From Aquimarina sp. AU58 (GTDB lineage Bacteria; Bacteroidota; Bacteroidia; Flavobacteriales; Flavobacteriaceae): 64,000 nt of DNA. Location of the stretch: assembly GCF_900312745.1 (NCBI RefSeq), contig NZ_OMPD01000014.1, positions 1,984,001 to 2,048,000 on the forward strand, in the 5' to 3' direction. Positions 7,835-16,416 of the stretch are shown piece after piece. Each line of letters opens with the position of its first letter. The stretch's first letter is position 1. A program made the position numbers and the translations under genes. The notes beneath the pieces are model-generated. The model saw only the letters and a program-made list of their open reading frames with translations, ran no database searches and was not told the DNA's origin.

Positions 7835-9169
7835 TCAAATAAACGATCTAAAGTATTTTTTTGCGCATTGCTTTTTCATGTCGTGACTACCTTAAGTTCA
7901 TATGGTCAGACTGATTCACTGTTATTAAATTACGAACAGTATACCTTAAAAAACGGACTTGATGTTATATTACAACCCGATCCGAATGTCGAAGATGTTT
8001 CTGTAGAGTTTTGGCTTCGTAAGGGAATTAGCATGGATAAACCTAGTCAGTATGGTTTTGCTCATTTTTTTGAACACGTTATGCCGTTTGGTATAATGGA
8101 TAGTCTTAAACGTGCCAAATTGAAAACCTATCGAACAGGGAGCAATGCACAGGTTAAAAAGGATTATACCCGATTTTATGTAAAAGTAAAACCAAAAGGA
8201 GTAGGTCTAGCTTTAGAAATGACAGCCGGACGATTAAAAGCAGGGACTGATCGTATTACAGAAAAACGAGTAGAATTTCAAAGAAAAAGAGTACTGTCTG
8301 AAATTGATAGAAATGCCAGAAATCCACAATGGAGCGCACCAGGAGGAATGGCGATTTATACAGGTACCTTTGGTAAAAACCACCCTTATGGCAGTAGTGG
8401 GTATGGGGTAATCGAAAATAACAAGAATTTTAAACTAAAAGAGTTTAAAGAACGCTATAACGAAATTGTATATGCAGATAACACAGTGCTTTTTCTGGTG
8501 GGTAATTTTGATATAGAAGATGCTAAAAAACAAATAGATACCTATTTCAAAAACCTTCCGTCAAAAGTAAGAGATCACAAGATCATTAAACCTACAGAGC
8601 ATGTAGAAGCCAATATAACAATGAAAGCCCCTCATCCCAATGACACTATACAAACAATGGTGTTTTCGTGGGCAGTACCCAAATGGGGATCTCGTGATGA
8701 TAGTACTTTAAAACTTATTGCAACTATACTCGATACTCGTCTTAATGACAAAAGTCGTTTTCCAAAATCATTTATAAAAAATACGGTGTCTACAGATATG
8801 TATGAGTTTGCAGGACAGTTCGCAATACGTACTACTTTTGCTGCTGTAAAAGATAGCACACAAATAGAACACCTTGTTTTGGATAAAGTAAACGAATTTA
8901 TAGAAACTGGAGTTACAGAAGCAGAACTAATAAATGCCAAACAAAGTGAAATTAGTGACATAAAAGAAATGCAACAACGATTAGGTTTTCAATGGAGTAG
9001 GACAGAACTATTGGGAGAAAGTTTTTTGTTTACAGCAGACCCGGGATTTTATGTTAAAAGACTCGAAGAGCAATTACAACTAACCAGGGAAGATGTGAAA
9101 AAAGGAGCAGAAAAATGGCTAAAGCGAAAACCGTTTAGAGTATTATTTGTTTCAGACAAAAAGGAATAA
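7832..9169 (+). CDS. M16 family zinc peptidase (insulinase type), exported, short form
   Basis: 445 residues from the ATG at 7832; a TTG 36 bp upstream is in frame, but the ATG gives a proper signal peptide (about residues 1-26, ending SSYGQ). The inverted zinc motif HFFEH is at 78-82, and the further glutamate is in the LSEIDRN region about 80 residues on. A second, inactive-type half follows (IQTMVFSWAVPKWGS). At about 445 residues it matches the short two-domain M16B subunits that usually pair with a partner; no partner gene is adjacent. It acts in the periplasm, by inference from the signal peptide. Confidence 0.9.
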   Translation: MSNKRSKVFFCALLFHVVTTLSSYGQTDSLLLNYEQYTLKNGLDVILQPDPNVEDVSVEFWLRKGISMDKPSQYGFAHFFEHVMPFGIMDSLKRAKLKTYRTGSNAQVKKDYTRFYVKVKPKGVGLALEMTAGRLKAGTDRITEKRVEFQRKRVLSEIDRNARNPQWSAPGGMAIYTGTFGKNHPYGSSGYGVIENNKNFKLKEFKERYNEIVYADNTVLFLVGNFDIEDAKKQIDTYFKNLPSKVRDHKIIKPTEHVEANITMKAPHPNDTIQTMVFSWAVPKWGSRDDSTLKLIATILDTRLNDKSRFPKSFIKNTVSTDMYEFAGQFAIRTTFAAVKDSTQIEHLVLDKVNEFIETGVTEAELINAKQSEISDIKEMQQRLGFQWSRTELLGESFLFTADPGFYVKRLEEQLQLTREDVKKGAEKWLKRKPFRVLFVSDKKE

Positions 9170-9221
9170 GTATTTTTTATGAATTCGATAGCATCTTGTT
9201 TCAGTATTTTAGCGGTGTAGT

Positions 9222-9776
9222 ATGAACAATACAAAAGAAATGCTGATACAAAACTATCAACCAGGTTGGACACAAGATTTTAATAGTATTAAAGAAGTGA
9301 TTAAAGAGGCGCTTTGGGATACAGAAATTACTATCGAACATGTTGGCAGTACTGCGGTTAAAGACTTAGCGGCAAAACCTATTATTGATATCGATATTGT
9401 CTACGGTAAAAACGTGTCTTTTGAAACAATACAAAGAGGGTTAGAAAAACTGGGGTATTATCACAATGGGGATCAGGGAATAAAAGAAAGAGAAGCTTTT
9501 AAGCGAAAAAAATCAGATACGAAGCATACCGTATTAGATTGTATCATACATCACCTTTATGTTTGTCCGGTTCATAGCAGAGAATTGCATAGACATATAC
9601 TGTTTAGAGATTATTTGATAAAGAACACAAACGAAAGAGAAGCATACCAAAAAATTAAACTCGAAATCGCCAAAAAAGCAAACCAAGATAAAAAAGTATA
9701 TGCCAAACTGAAGGAGACTATGGCAAAGGAATTTATTGAATCTGTTCTTGAAAAAGCTAGAGAAGAGAATACATAA
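9222..9776 (+). CDS. GrpB/UPF0157 family protein
   Basis: 184 residues with the family's nucleotidyltransferase-like core: IQNYQPGWTQDFNSIK, then TIEHVGSTAVKDLAAKPIID and DIDIVY. The G-S-T-x(6)-KPIID-D pattern is diagnostic. A later CIIHHLYVC segment and a basic helical C-terminus are also typical. Biochemical function is not established for most members. Cytoplasmic; monocistronic or co-transcribed with the M16 gene 52 bp upstream. Confidence 0.92.
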   Translation: MNNTKEMLIQNYQPGWTQDFNSIKEVIKEALWDTEITIEHVGSTAVKDLAAKPIIDIDIVYGKNVSFETIQRGLEKLGYYHNGDQGIKEREAFKRKKSDTKHTVLDCIIHHLYVCPVHSRELHRHILFRDYLIKNTNEREAYQKIKLEIAKKANQDKKVYAKLKETMAKEFIESVLEKAREENT

Positions 9777-9800
9777 AATACGATCATACATAAATACTGT

Positions 9801-9835
9801 TGACATAGGGTTGTCATCATTGCGTTTTATTTTTG
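9801..9835 (+). promoter_or_regulatory. Operator/promoter module B upstream of the GyrI-like gene
   Basis: TGACATAGGGTTGTCA at 9801-9816, identical to module A, followed by TATTTTTG at 9828-9835, a perfect TAnnTTTG box. Both the dyad and its 27-bp offset to the box are the same as at 6741, so the two promoters appear to be under the same regulator. Confidence 0.65.
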
Positions 9836-9883
9836 TTTTATACGATTAGTTTAATTTGTAAATGGTATACTAAAAGAGAGTAC

Positions 9884-10516
9884 ATGATGAAACACGAATG
9901 GAGAAAAAAGGAAAAAGGAGTGTATATACCCAAAAACTCTCCCGAAATCATTGAGATTCCCGAATACAATTTTCTTACTATCGAGGGAGAAGGCAATCCT
10001 AATAATGAATTCTTTTCAGAATATATTGGTGTTCTGTATGCGGTTTCATATGGGATAAAAATGGGATTAAAAAAAGGAACTGTACCCAAAGGATATTTTG
10101 ATTATACTGTTTATCCGCTAGAAGGGGTTTGGGATATTAATGAAGCAGCAAAGAAAGCATATGAAGGTACTATTAATAAAGATGACCTGGTTTTTAAATT
10201 AATGATTAGGCAACCTGACTTTATCGATGATGAATTAGCGAAACATATGATAGATCAAACCAAGAAAAAGAAACCTCATGTGCTATTAGAAAAAGTAAGA
10301 TTTGAGAAAATAACAGAAGGCAAATGTATACAAATGATGCATTTGGGAAGTTATGACGACGAACCCAAAAGTTTTAAAGTGATGGAAGAATTTGCTGAAA
10401 AAGAACATCTTTATAGACTGTCTAAAGTGCATAGAGAAATTTACCTATCCGATTTTAGAAAAGTACCCGCCGAAAAACTAAAAACAGTTTTACGATTTAA
10501 AGTAGTTTCAAAATAA
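9884..10516 (+). CDS. GyrI-like small-molecule-binding domain protein
   Basis: 210 residues from the ATG at 9884 (AAGAGAG ribosome-binding sequence 7 bp upstream; the frame runs on upstream to 9833 without a better start). Segments such as EIIEIPEYNFLTIEGEGNPN, YFDYTVYPLEGVWDI and KCIQMMHLGSYDDEPKSFKVM followed by HREIYLSDFRK match stand-alone GyrI-like proteins, relatives of the effector-binding domain of drug-sensing regulators. No DNA-binding domain is present. Members are thought to bind or hydrolyse cytotoxic small molecules. It shares its operator with the VOC/azoreductase pair. Confidence 0.9.
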   Translation: MMKHEWRKKEKGVYIPKNSPEIIEIPEYNFLTIEGEGNPNNEFFSEYIGVLYAVSYGIKMGLKKGTVPKGYFDYTVYPLEGVWDINEAAKKAYEGTINKDDLVFKLMIRQPDFIDDELAKHMIDQTKKKKPHVLLEKVRFEKITEGKCIQMMHLGSYDDEPKSFKVMEEFAEKEHLYRLSKVHREIYLSDFRKVPAEKLKTVLRFKVVSK

Positions 10517-10568
10517 TTTATATAAAACACAAAGTATCACATTCAAAATTAAAAAGCCTAGGGATACA

Positions 10569-11342
10569 TTATGGAGTTATAATATAATTTACTTTATCAA
10601 CCCCTGTGTTTCCGGTAACTGGGTGATAGGCATATACGACAAGCTCATAACTTCCTGTAGTGTCTATATTGATTGTACCTTCAAAAAGGTTGGGTGAATT
10701 GACCATAAGATCTATTTCATCAATTTTGGCACCGTCTTTTTTTAGGATTCCTTTTACTTCTATTAGATTGGCATCCCAAAGACCACCATCACTAATAGTA
10801 CAACCACACATCATTACAATATTAGATTGCACGGGAAAACTTTTTGTATCAAGAGCTTTTAATGAGATAAACTGATGTGTTCTTGGAGTCAAAATGTCAA
10901 CTACAAAACCTGGAATCTCGATTACAATTCCATCCCCCAAAATATCTTTTCCAGGAATTATCCATAACGCTGTTGATGCGTTTACTGTAGCTTGCTTTTT
11001 ATTTACAGGAGCAAATACCTCTATGGTTACAAAAACAGGTTCTGATATATCTAATTCTGCTAGAAATCCAGAGGTCTTATCGTCTGTAATTCTTACATTT
11101 CGTTTTCGTGGTGTTTTCATAATCAGAGTTGTGTTTCCTGTACCACCACTGGTTTTACCTTGTGAAAGAATTTCACCTGTAAGCTGATTACGTATAATGA
11201 TATAAGCACCCCCGATAGAGTTACCTATAAATTTTGCATCTTTTGCTTTTGCTCTTACCATGACTTTGGTAGGGATAGCAAATGCAGTATAACTAAAAAG
11301 AGTTACTAAAACGGCCAATATTGTTTTTTGGATCATGATCAT
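10569..11342 (-). CDS. Secreted protein of unknown function
   Basis: 257 residues with a signal peptide (MIMIQKTILAVLVTLFSYTAFA; the second Met at 11336 is equally good). The rest is predicted beta-rich: AKFIGNSIGGAYIIIRNQLTGEIL resembles a carboxypeptidase-regulatory-type beta sandwich, a CGC motif occurs in MMCGCTISDGGLWDA, and the C-terminus (YELVVYAYHPVTGNTGVDKVNYII) looks like an Ig-like strand pair. I do not recognise a named family. It is convergent with the GyrI-like gene and divergent from the DUF4386 gene. Confidence 0.7.
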   Translation of the reverse strand: MIMIQKTILAVLVTLFSYTAFAIPTKVMVRAKAKDAKFIGNSIGGAYIIIRNQLTGEILSQGKTSGGTGNTTLIMKTPRKRNVRITDDKTSGFLAELDISEPVFVTIEVFAPVNKKQATVNASTALWIIPGKDILGDGIVIEIPGFVVDILTPRTHQFISLKALDTKSFPVQSNIVMMCGCTISDGGLWDANLIEVKGILKKDGAKIDEIDLMVNSPNLFEGTINIDTTGSYELVVYAYHPVTGNTGVDKVNYIITP

Positions 11343-11635
11343 TTGTATTTTGTAGTGAATGCAGGTATGGTTTCTTATAGCTGATCAAAAATAATAAAGA
11401 TTATAGCAAAGCAATATGTGTAACGGCTATAAAAATATCTTAAACTTATCTTTCTTTTATTATAAGTGTAATTATTGTATCAAGCACTTTTTTGAAGCGT
11501 AGCATATAAAAAAAAGTACTTCGATAGCTCTGCTTTGAACTTATCAAAACCCTGTGTCACAGTATATTTCGAGATGCTATTGTAACAAAACCCGTAATGA
11601 ATCGTCGACACTAATACATCAAAAAACGAATCGAA
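11343..11635. other. Intergenic region with fragmented dispersed repeat
   Basis: AT-rich divergent region. Around 11515-11580 it has CTTCGATAGCTCTGC and TTTCGAGATGC stretches that resemble the dispersed intergenic repeat seen at 24702 and 32035. No gene or confident promoter is visible. Confidence 0.4.
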
Positions 11636-12340
11636 ATGAATTCAAATCAAAAAATTGGAAGAATTGCAGGGGTAGTATTCCTTATCATTATTGGAGCTGG
11701 GGTGTTTGCAGAATTTTTTGTTCGCCAAAAGATTTTTGTAACCGATGACCCTGTTGCAACTGCAGCTAATATCGCTAATAATGGGTGGTTATATCGACTA
11801 GGAATTGTTAGTGATTTGGTGATGATTCTTGCATTTTTCTTCTACCCATTAGTTTTAGATAGAGTGTTTAAGCACGTTAATAAAAATCTATCCAGGCTTA
11901 TGGTGTTGTCGGTTATGATCTCTGTTGCGATATTATCTGTTACAATGCTTGCAATGATAGCACCTTTGTTACTAACTAGTGGAACTGATTATATGGCTGG
12001 GTTTACTACCGATCAGATAAACGGTTTGGTTACGTTCTTTCTAAAACTACATACCAATGGTTATGTTATCTCACAGGTATTTTATGGGTTGTATTTGTTT
12101 CCACTTGGGTATATGATTTTTAAATCTGGTCTTGCTCCAAAGATTATTGGGGTGTTGTTGATACTTGGATGTATTGGTGATCAGATCGATGTTATCCGAT
12201 ATTTTCTTTTCCCGGATAGCGAGTCGGTAGTATTACAGAACATAACTATACCTGCAGATCTGGGTGAGATGTCATTATGCTTATGGTTATTGATTATGGG
12301 ACTGCGAAATAAGAAAGTAGAAACAGAAAGTGTTGCTTAA
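11636..12340 (+). CDS. DUF4386 family integral membrane protein
   Basis: 234 residues with about six transmembrane helices. It starts KIGRIAGVVFLIIIGAGVFAEFFVRQ, has an NNGWLYRLGIVSDLVMILAFFFYPLVL segment (the R-L-G-x-x-S-D-L core of DUF4386), and ends with a helix containing EMSLCLWLLIMGLR. Family function is unknown. A single gene, with no clear neighbours in function. Confidence 0.88.
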   Translation: MNSNQKIGRIAGVVFLIIIGAGVFAEFFVRQKIFVTDDPVATAANIANNGWLYRLGIVSDLVMILAFFFYPLVLDRVFKHVNKNLSRLMVLSVMISVAILSVTMLAMIAPLLLTSGTDYMAGFTTDQINGLVTFFLKLHTNGYVISQVFYGLYLFPLGYMIFKSGLAPKIIGVLLILGCIGDQIDVIRYFLFPDSESVVLQNITIPADLGEMSLCLWLLIMGLRNKKVETESVA

Positions 12341-12409
12341 TTACCACAGATGTTAAAAGACATTGTTGCCAAAAATTATTTAAACCGATTGGATATGTAG
12401 TAAAGAGTG

Positions 12410-12820
12410 CTACGTAGAAGTTAGTTTAGATACTGTTTTTAATTCAATATTTATTAGTACAATTAAAATAATGATTTCTACTATAATATATCCCCAACCA
12501 AAAGCAGTTATTTTCTGGTAATGTTGAAATGCTACACCTATTGAAATAAAGCAATATATAAGATTCATCAAAGCAATAGCAGTTAAGAAATACCTCTGGT
12601 TTTTCTTAACCCTTAGATAGCAATACAAGTCATAGAGCGCAAAAATGCAAGGAAAAAAAGCAAGAATATAAAGAGCTTTTGCAGGAATCCCGAAAATGCT
12701 TTCGAGTTTTACCAAAACAACTCCTAATAAAAAAGCAGAAAGTAGTGCTCCTAAACCATCGATTAGAAAAAGCCGTTTAGGATGCACGACCATTTTATTG
12801 ATAACCTGTCGAAAAACCAT
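12410..12820 (-). CDS. Small integral membrane protein, unknown function
   Basis: 136 residues with four predicted transmembrane helices (LFLIDGLGALLSAFLLGVVL, ALYILAFFPCIFALYDLYCYL, FLTAIALMNLIYCFISIGVAF, GWGYIIVEIIILIVLI). It resembles uncharacterised flavobacterial four-helix proteins. A second Met at residue 10 is an alternative start. Convergent with the DUF4386 gene. Confidence 0.75.
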   Translation of the reverse strand: MVFRQVINKMVVHPKRLFLIDGLGALLSAFLLGVVLVKLESIFGIPAKALYILAFFPCIFALYDLYCYLRVKKNQRYFLTAIALMNLIYCFISIGVAFQHYQKITAFGWGYIIVEIIILIVLINIELKTVSKLTST

Positions 12821-13002
12821 AGTTTTCTTGTCGTATTTAGATTAGATGCCAGTGTATAAGGTGTAACCTGTTTATACAAGTATACAAAGAAATAGTATAT
12901 AGAATAAAATCTACTTGATAATTGTCAATAACGATGCTATCATACTATTACATTTGCTGGGTTTTCTATTATGCTTTTACGAATGGAGGAGTAGCCTTAG
13001 GT

Positions 13003-13218
13003 TTAACGGTGCGTTTGTTTTCGATTAAAATATCGTCTTAAGATATAATTCCTTAAAATACTTAAAACAGTTAAGTAAATGGTTAGGATTATATTTTTAC
13101 TAGAATTGTTTTCTATGCCCAATATTGGAAATATGATATGCAATGAAATCATGGTGATACAAAAACCAATACTTACATTAGCTAGACTTTCTATGAAGGA
13201 TTGTTTTTTAGTTTGCAT
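13003..13218 (-). CDS. Small two-helix membrane protein, DUF7220-like
   Basis: 71 residues. It starts QTKKQSFIESLANVSIGFCI, which resembles small phage- and plasmid-borne DUF7220 proteins (K-Q-S-F-I-E at the N-terminus, an alpha-helical hairpin, and a basic RNYILRRYFNRK tail). Its start overlaps the end of the phosphoesterase gene by 11 bp, so translation is probably coupled. Function unknown. Confidence 0.65.
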   Translation of the reverse strand: MQTKKQSFIESLANVSIGFCITMISLHIIFPILGIENNSSKNIILTIYLTVLSILRNYILRRYFNRKQTHR

Positions 13219-13930
13219 TGGGTAATAGCTGAATTGTTGAAGTTGTATTATTTTGATCTATTTCAATAATTCTGTACCCAAAGACAGAAGTGTTTATTTC
13301 TATGGTATTTAAGTTTTTCTCAATTTGATAAGAAACTGCGGGGGTAATATGTTGAGTAATGTTTTTGTGAATTAAAGTACTCTCTATATGATAATGTCCA
13401 CAAAAAATAGTAATCTCATTGAGGCTATCTTCTAAAAGGGAGATTATATCTTCTCGGTTTTTTAGTTTTCCAATTTCATCAACTTTTAGGTTTAGACCAA
13501 TAATGGGGTGATGTACAAAAATGATAATCGGGGTTACCGAAATAAGTTCTTTTTCAAGCCAAAGCAGTTGTTTCTCATCAATTATTCCTTCTGAAGAATC
13601 TAAGTATATGAATTTGTAATACTCTTTTATAGTACTACTGTATAATTTTCCTGAATTATAATCTGCACCTTTGTTATAATATTTTGAAATTTCAGAAAAC
13701 GTATCATGATTCCCCAGAGTAATTGATAAGGCCTTAGTTTTAAGTTGTTCGAAGAAATATGAGATTCCTTTGTTTTCGCCAATGTCTCCTGTACAAACAA
13801 TCCTGGTAATCTTTTTATCTTCTATATCCTTTACAATACTGTCGAACTGTTTTCTAGCCAGTATGCCATTTTTTAATGGATATTCTTCATCTAAATGCAA
13901 ATCGGTTATATGTGCTATTTTTTCATACAT
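13208..13930 (-). CDS. Calcineurin-like metallophosphoesterase
   Basis: 240 residues from the ATG at 13930 (an in-frame ATG at 13954 is also possible). The full set of metal ligands is visible: D-x-H in TDLHLD, GD in CTGDIGE, GNHD, the histidine in VHHPI, and GHYH. These bind two divalent metals for phosphoester hydrolysis; the compact size and GNHD/GHYH spacing fit Icc/cyclic-nucleotide phosphodiesterase relatives. Cytoplasmic. Followed with overlap by the small membrane protein gene. Confidence 0.92.
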   Translation of the reverse strand: MYEKIAHITDLHLDEEYPLKNGILARKQFDSIVKDIEDKKITRIVCTGDIGENKGISYFFEQLKTKALSITLGNHDTFSEISKYYNKGADYNSGKLYSSTIKEYYKFIYLDSSEGIIDEKQLLWLEKELISVTPIIIFVHHPIIGLNLKVDEIGKLKNREDIISLLEDSLNEITIFCGHYHIESTLIHKNITQHITPAVSYQIEKNLNTIEINTSVFGYRIIEIDQNNTTSTIQLLPNAN

Positions 13931-13999
13931 AAACTTTTGTTTTAATAAGAACAAAAATAGATATGCACTGTATGATGGATTTATAAAATCTTGCAGATT

Positions 14000-14851
14000 T
14001 TATAATTTTTTCCTGTATTGAGTAGGAGTAGAGCCTGTGTGCTTTTTAAATAGGTTAGAGAAGTAAGACGTATTATCAAAACCACATTCGATGGCAATTT
14101 CAAAAATAGAATCTTTAGAATATCGTAATTTATGCTTTGCTTTTGCTAAACGAATAGTAGTTAAATATCCTAAAGGTGTAGTCCCGTTAATTTCGGTGAA
14201 TAATCGGTGTAAATAATACTTGCTGATACCAATATCTCTACTCATACTCTCTAGCGAGATATCTTCACCAATATTATCATTTAAATATTCTTTGGTTACC
14301 GAAATTAATTTAAACAGTTCTTTTTTTGTATTGTGTTTTACTATTTTTAATGTTGCAAACCCGGTATCAATATTAGCTTGTTCTTGTACAATTGCCTCAG
14401 AGATACGAATGAATAAATTCTCCATTTGTCGATTAAAATCGAGTAGATTATGCTCATAGAGATTAGTGATTTTATCCAATAAAAACCCTACTTCATTGTT
14501 TGATTTTTTCTGAGTCACTTCAAGAAATTCAAGTTGTGATGTATCACTAGTGTGGTATTTGTATATTTCACTAATTAGTTTTGGAGATAAAAAGAAAGAT
14601 AATCCTTTTGTTCCTTTTTTTGCTTTGGTAGTAATGCAACTATTATTATTTATAATTAGATATTGATTTTTTGTAATCTTAATGTCTTGATTGTCGAAAT
14701 TATAGTATTTAGTTCCTTCGATAACATACTTTAAAGAATAAGTAGAGGCATATGATATAGAAATATCATCATAGTGCTTAGCGTATAATATCTTATTTTC
14801 TAATTGATTTGTAAATGTTGGAGTAGTTGTTATTTCTTCAAGTTTTATCAT
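14000..14851 (-). CDS. AraC family transcriptional regulator
   Basis: 283 residues. The N-terminal about 170 residues form a cupin-like sensor; the C-terminal about 100 form the double helix-turn-helix of AraC proteins (LESMSRDIGISKYYLHRLFT and IFEIAIECGFDNTSYFSNLF, followed by the KKHTGSTPTQYRKKL tail). Ligand unknown. The phosphoesterase gene lies 69 bp downstream on the same strand, so it is a plausible target or operon partner. Confidence 0.93.
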   Translation of the reverse strand: MIKLEEITTTPTFTNQLENKILYAKHYDDISISYASTYSLKYVIEGTKYYNFDNQDIKITKNQYLIINNNSCITTKAKKGTKGLSFFLSPKLISEIYKYHTSDTSQLEFLEVTQKKSNNEVGFLLDKITNLYEHNLLDFNRQMENLFIRISEAIVQEQANIDTGFATLKIVKHNTKKELFKLISVTKEYLNDNIGEDISLESMSRDIGISKYYLHRLFTEINGTTPLGYLTTIRLAKAKHKLRYSKDSIFEIAIECGFDNTSYFSNLFKKHTGSTPTQYRKKL

Positions 14852-14962
14852 AAAATAAAATTAATTATACATCAAAAGATTTGACGTCTAGTGTTTAAAG
14901 CGTTAAACTTAGGATTAATCACCAAAACTGTATTAATTATGATTACTGTTACAAAGCGTTTT

Positions 14963-15736
14963 TTATTTTAAAATTTTGCTCATTACTTTATCATATCGTG
15001 TGTCCATACAAACACTAATATCTGTTGTCATAAATTTCCCATTATAGAAAAGGCTAAAAATGGTTGCCGGACTTGGAGCAGATTGAGCCTGTTTCATGGT
15101 TTCTAATTTAATTATTTTTAATGGAATTTTTCTTTTTTTTGCAGTTTCGATCAGAGAGTTTTTTGCGTGAAACTCTGCAAAAGGGCAACGATTAGAATAA
15201 TAAACTACGATTCCGTTTTTTTCAAAACATTCTCCGCTTTTTACAGATTCATTAAATTTTGGTAATTCGGCTTTTGGGTTTATTCTTTTTGCTAAAAGAC
15301 TAAATCCGCTCGAAATTCTTTCAACCTCCTCAAATCCTTGTTTTAGAAACCATTTTGTATCACTCATAAAATGAAACTTCTTGGTTCCTACAACGGTGAC
15401 TAATCCATCTTTTCCTTGACTCTTTGCGTCGTCAATTGCTGTTTTTAAGAGTTCTTTTCCGTATCCATTCTTTTTGAATTTTCCAGATACCCAAAAACAA
15501 TTAATATTCAGGTAATTAGATGCTTTAATTGGAATCCATGCATTTTCGGCAGGGCCATATTCTATAAATACTTTCGCTCTTTCATTAATTCGCCTAAATA
15601 CATATCCGTTATTGAATTCTTTAGTCAACCAATCTTTTTTGGCCTGATAACTATCAGAACATTTCTTATCAGATATTGCGCAGCAAATATGCTCTGTCGA
15701 TATGTTTTCTGTATTTAAATCGATTAACTGTTCCAT
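14963..15736 (-). CDS. GNAT acetyltransferase fused to a YoaP-like domain
   Basis: 257 residues. Residues about 40-150 hold the GNAT fold, with the acetyl-CoA loop in NGYGKELLKTAIDDAKSQGKDG. Residues about 165-257 match the YoaP-like C-terminal domain (thioredoxin-like, YYSNRCPFAEFHAKNSLIETA). This GNAT-YoaP fusion is known in Bacillus YoaP and many Bacteroidota. Substrate unknown. Confidence 0.92.
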   Translation of the reverse strand: MEQLIDLNTENISTEHICCAISDKKCSDSYQAKKDWLTKEFNNGYVFRRINERAKVFIEYGPAENAWIPIKASNYLNINCFWVSGKFKKNGYGKELLKTAIDDAKSQGKDGLVTVVGTKKFHFMSDTKWFLKQGFEEVERISSGFSLLAKRINPKAELPKFNESVKSGECFEKNGIVVYYSNRCPFAEFHAKNSLIETAKKRKIPLKIIKLETMKQAQSAPSPATIFSLFYNGKFMTTDISVCMDTRYDKVMSKILK

Positions 15737-15897
15737 TTTTGCTTTTTTTCTTAATGAAGCCTAATGTAAATGTATGTGTTTAAGTAAGAAAAACATAGCT
15801 GTATCAATTGATTATTCAGTATCTATCTTATATTTCAGCATGATCTCTTATTTTTTTTGATTAGGGGGGCTTTTTATATCTACAAATTTGGTTGATT

Positions 15898-16059
15898 TTA
15901 GATGATCAAGTCATCTCTTGTTAACCCTTTTAAGTAGAGTGTACTGATAAATTCACCAATAAATAGTACGATCAGTAGTATTCCTATACCTGTAAATGAA
16001 CCTATAGCTAGATCAGATAATTCTATATAATGCGAAAATATTTGAGTGAAAAAGAGCAT
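15898..16059 (-). CDS. Small single-helix membrane protein candidate
   Basis: A 53-residue frame beginning MLFFTQIFSHYIELSDLAI, then a hydrophobic helix GSFTGIGILLIVLFIGEFIS and a charged C-terminus YLKGLTRDD. It is in a gene-free stretch, preceded by an in-frame stop, and its composition looks like a real membrane peptide, but I do not recognise it. It could also be a remnant of a longer membrane protein. Confidence 0.4.
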   Translation of the reverse strand: MLFFTQIFSHYIELSDLAIGSFTGIGILLIVLFIGEFISTLYLKGLTRDDLII

Positions 16060-16146
16060 TTTTATAGCGAATTGAAAAAAGTTTAAATCACTTCATAATT
16101 AGTATTTCAATAATACTATTTGTTACAGCATTTATTTCAGAGTTAT

Positions 16147-16350
16147 TTATTCCCTTTTCACCTTCCATTTTTTTAATCCACCAAAAAAATATAGAAACCC
16201 TATTAGTGTTGCCAAAATTCCCATAGTAGGAAAAAAACCATTCTGCATAGAAAAAACCAACTCTGAAATACCGCGTAATAGATAAATTCCGGCGATTAGA
16301 AATACGCCAATTTTTAAAAATGGGAGTTTCTTAAATGTATTACCGGCCAA
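16147..16350 (-). CDS. Small membrane protein, possibly truncated
   Basis: 67 residues if begun at the TTG at 16350. Two hydrophobic helices (FLKIGVFLIAGIYLLRGISEL and MGILATLIGFLYFFGG) and a basic tail GLKKWKVKRE. The frame stays open upstream to 16407 but has no ATG, so the gene either starts with TTG or has lost its 5' part. Not recognised. Confidence 0.45.
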   Translation of the reverse strand: MAGNTFKKLPFLKIGVFLIAGIYLLRGISELVFSMQNGFFPTMGILATLIGFLYFFGGLKKWKVKRE

Positions 16351-16416
16351 AAACCTGAACTTAATTCTATTGTTCGTTTCGTATGTAGTAACCTTTCTGC
16401 GTAGGCGCTAACCAAA

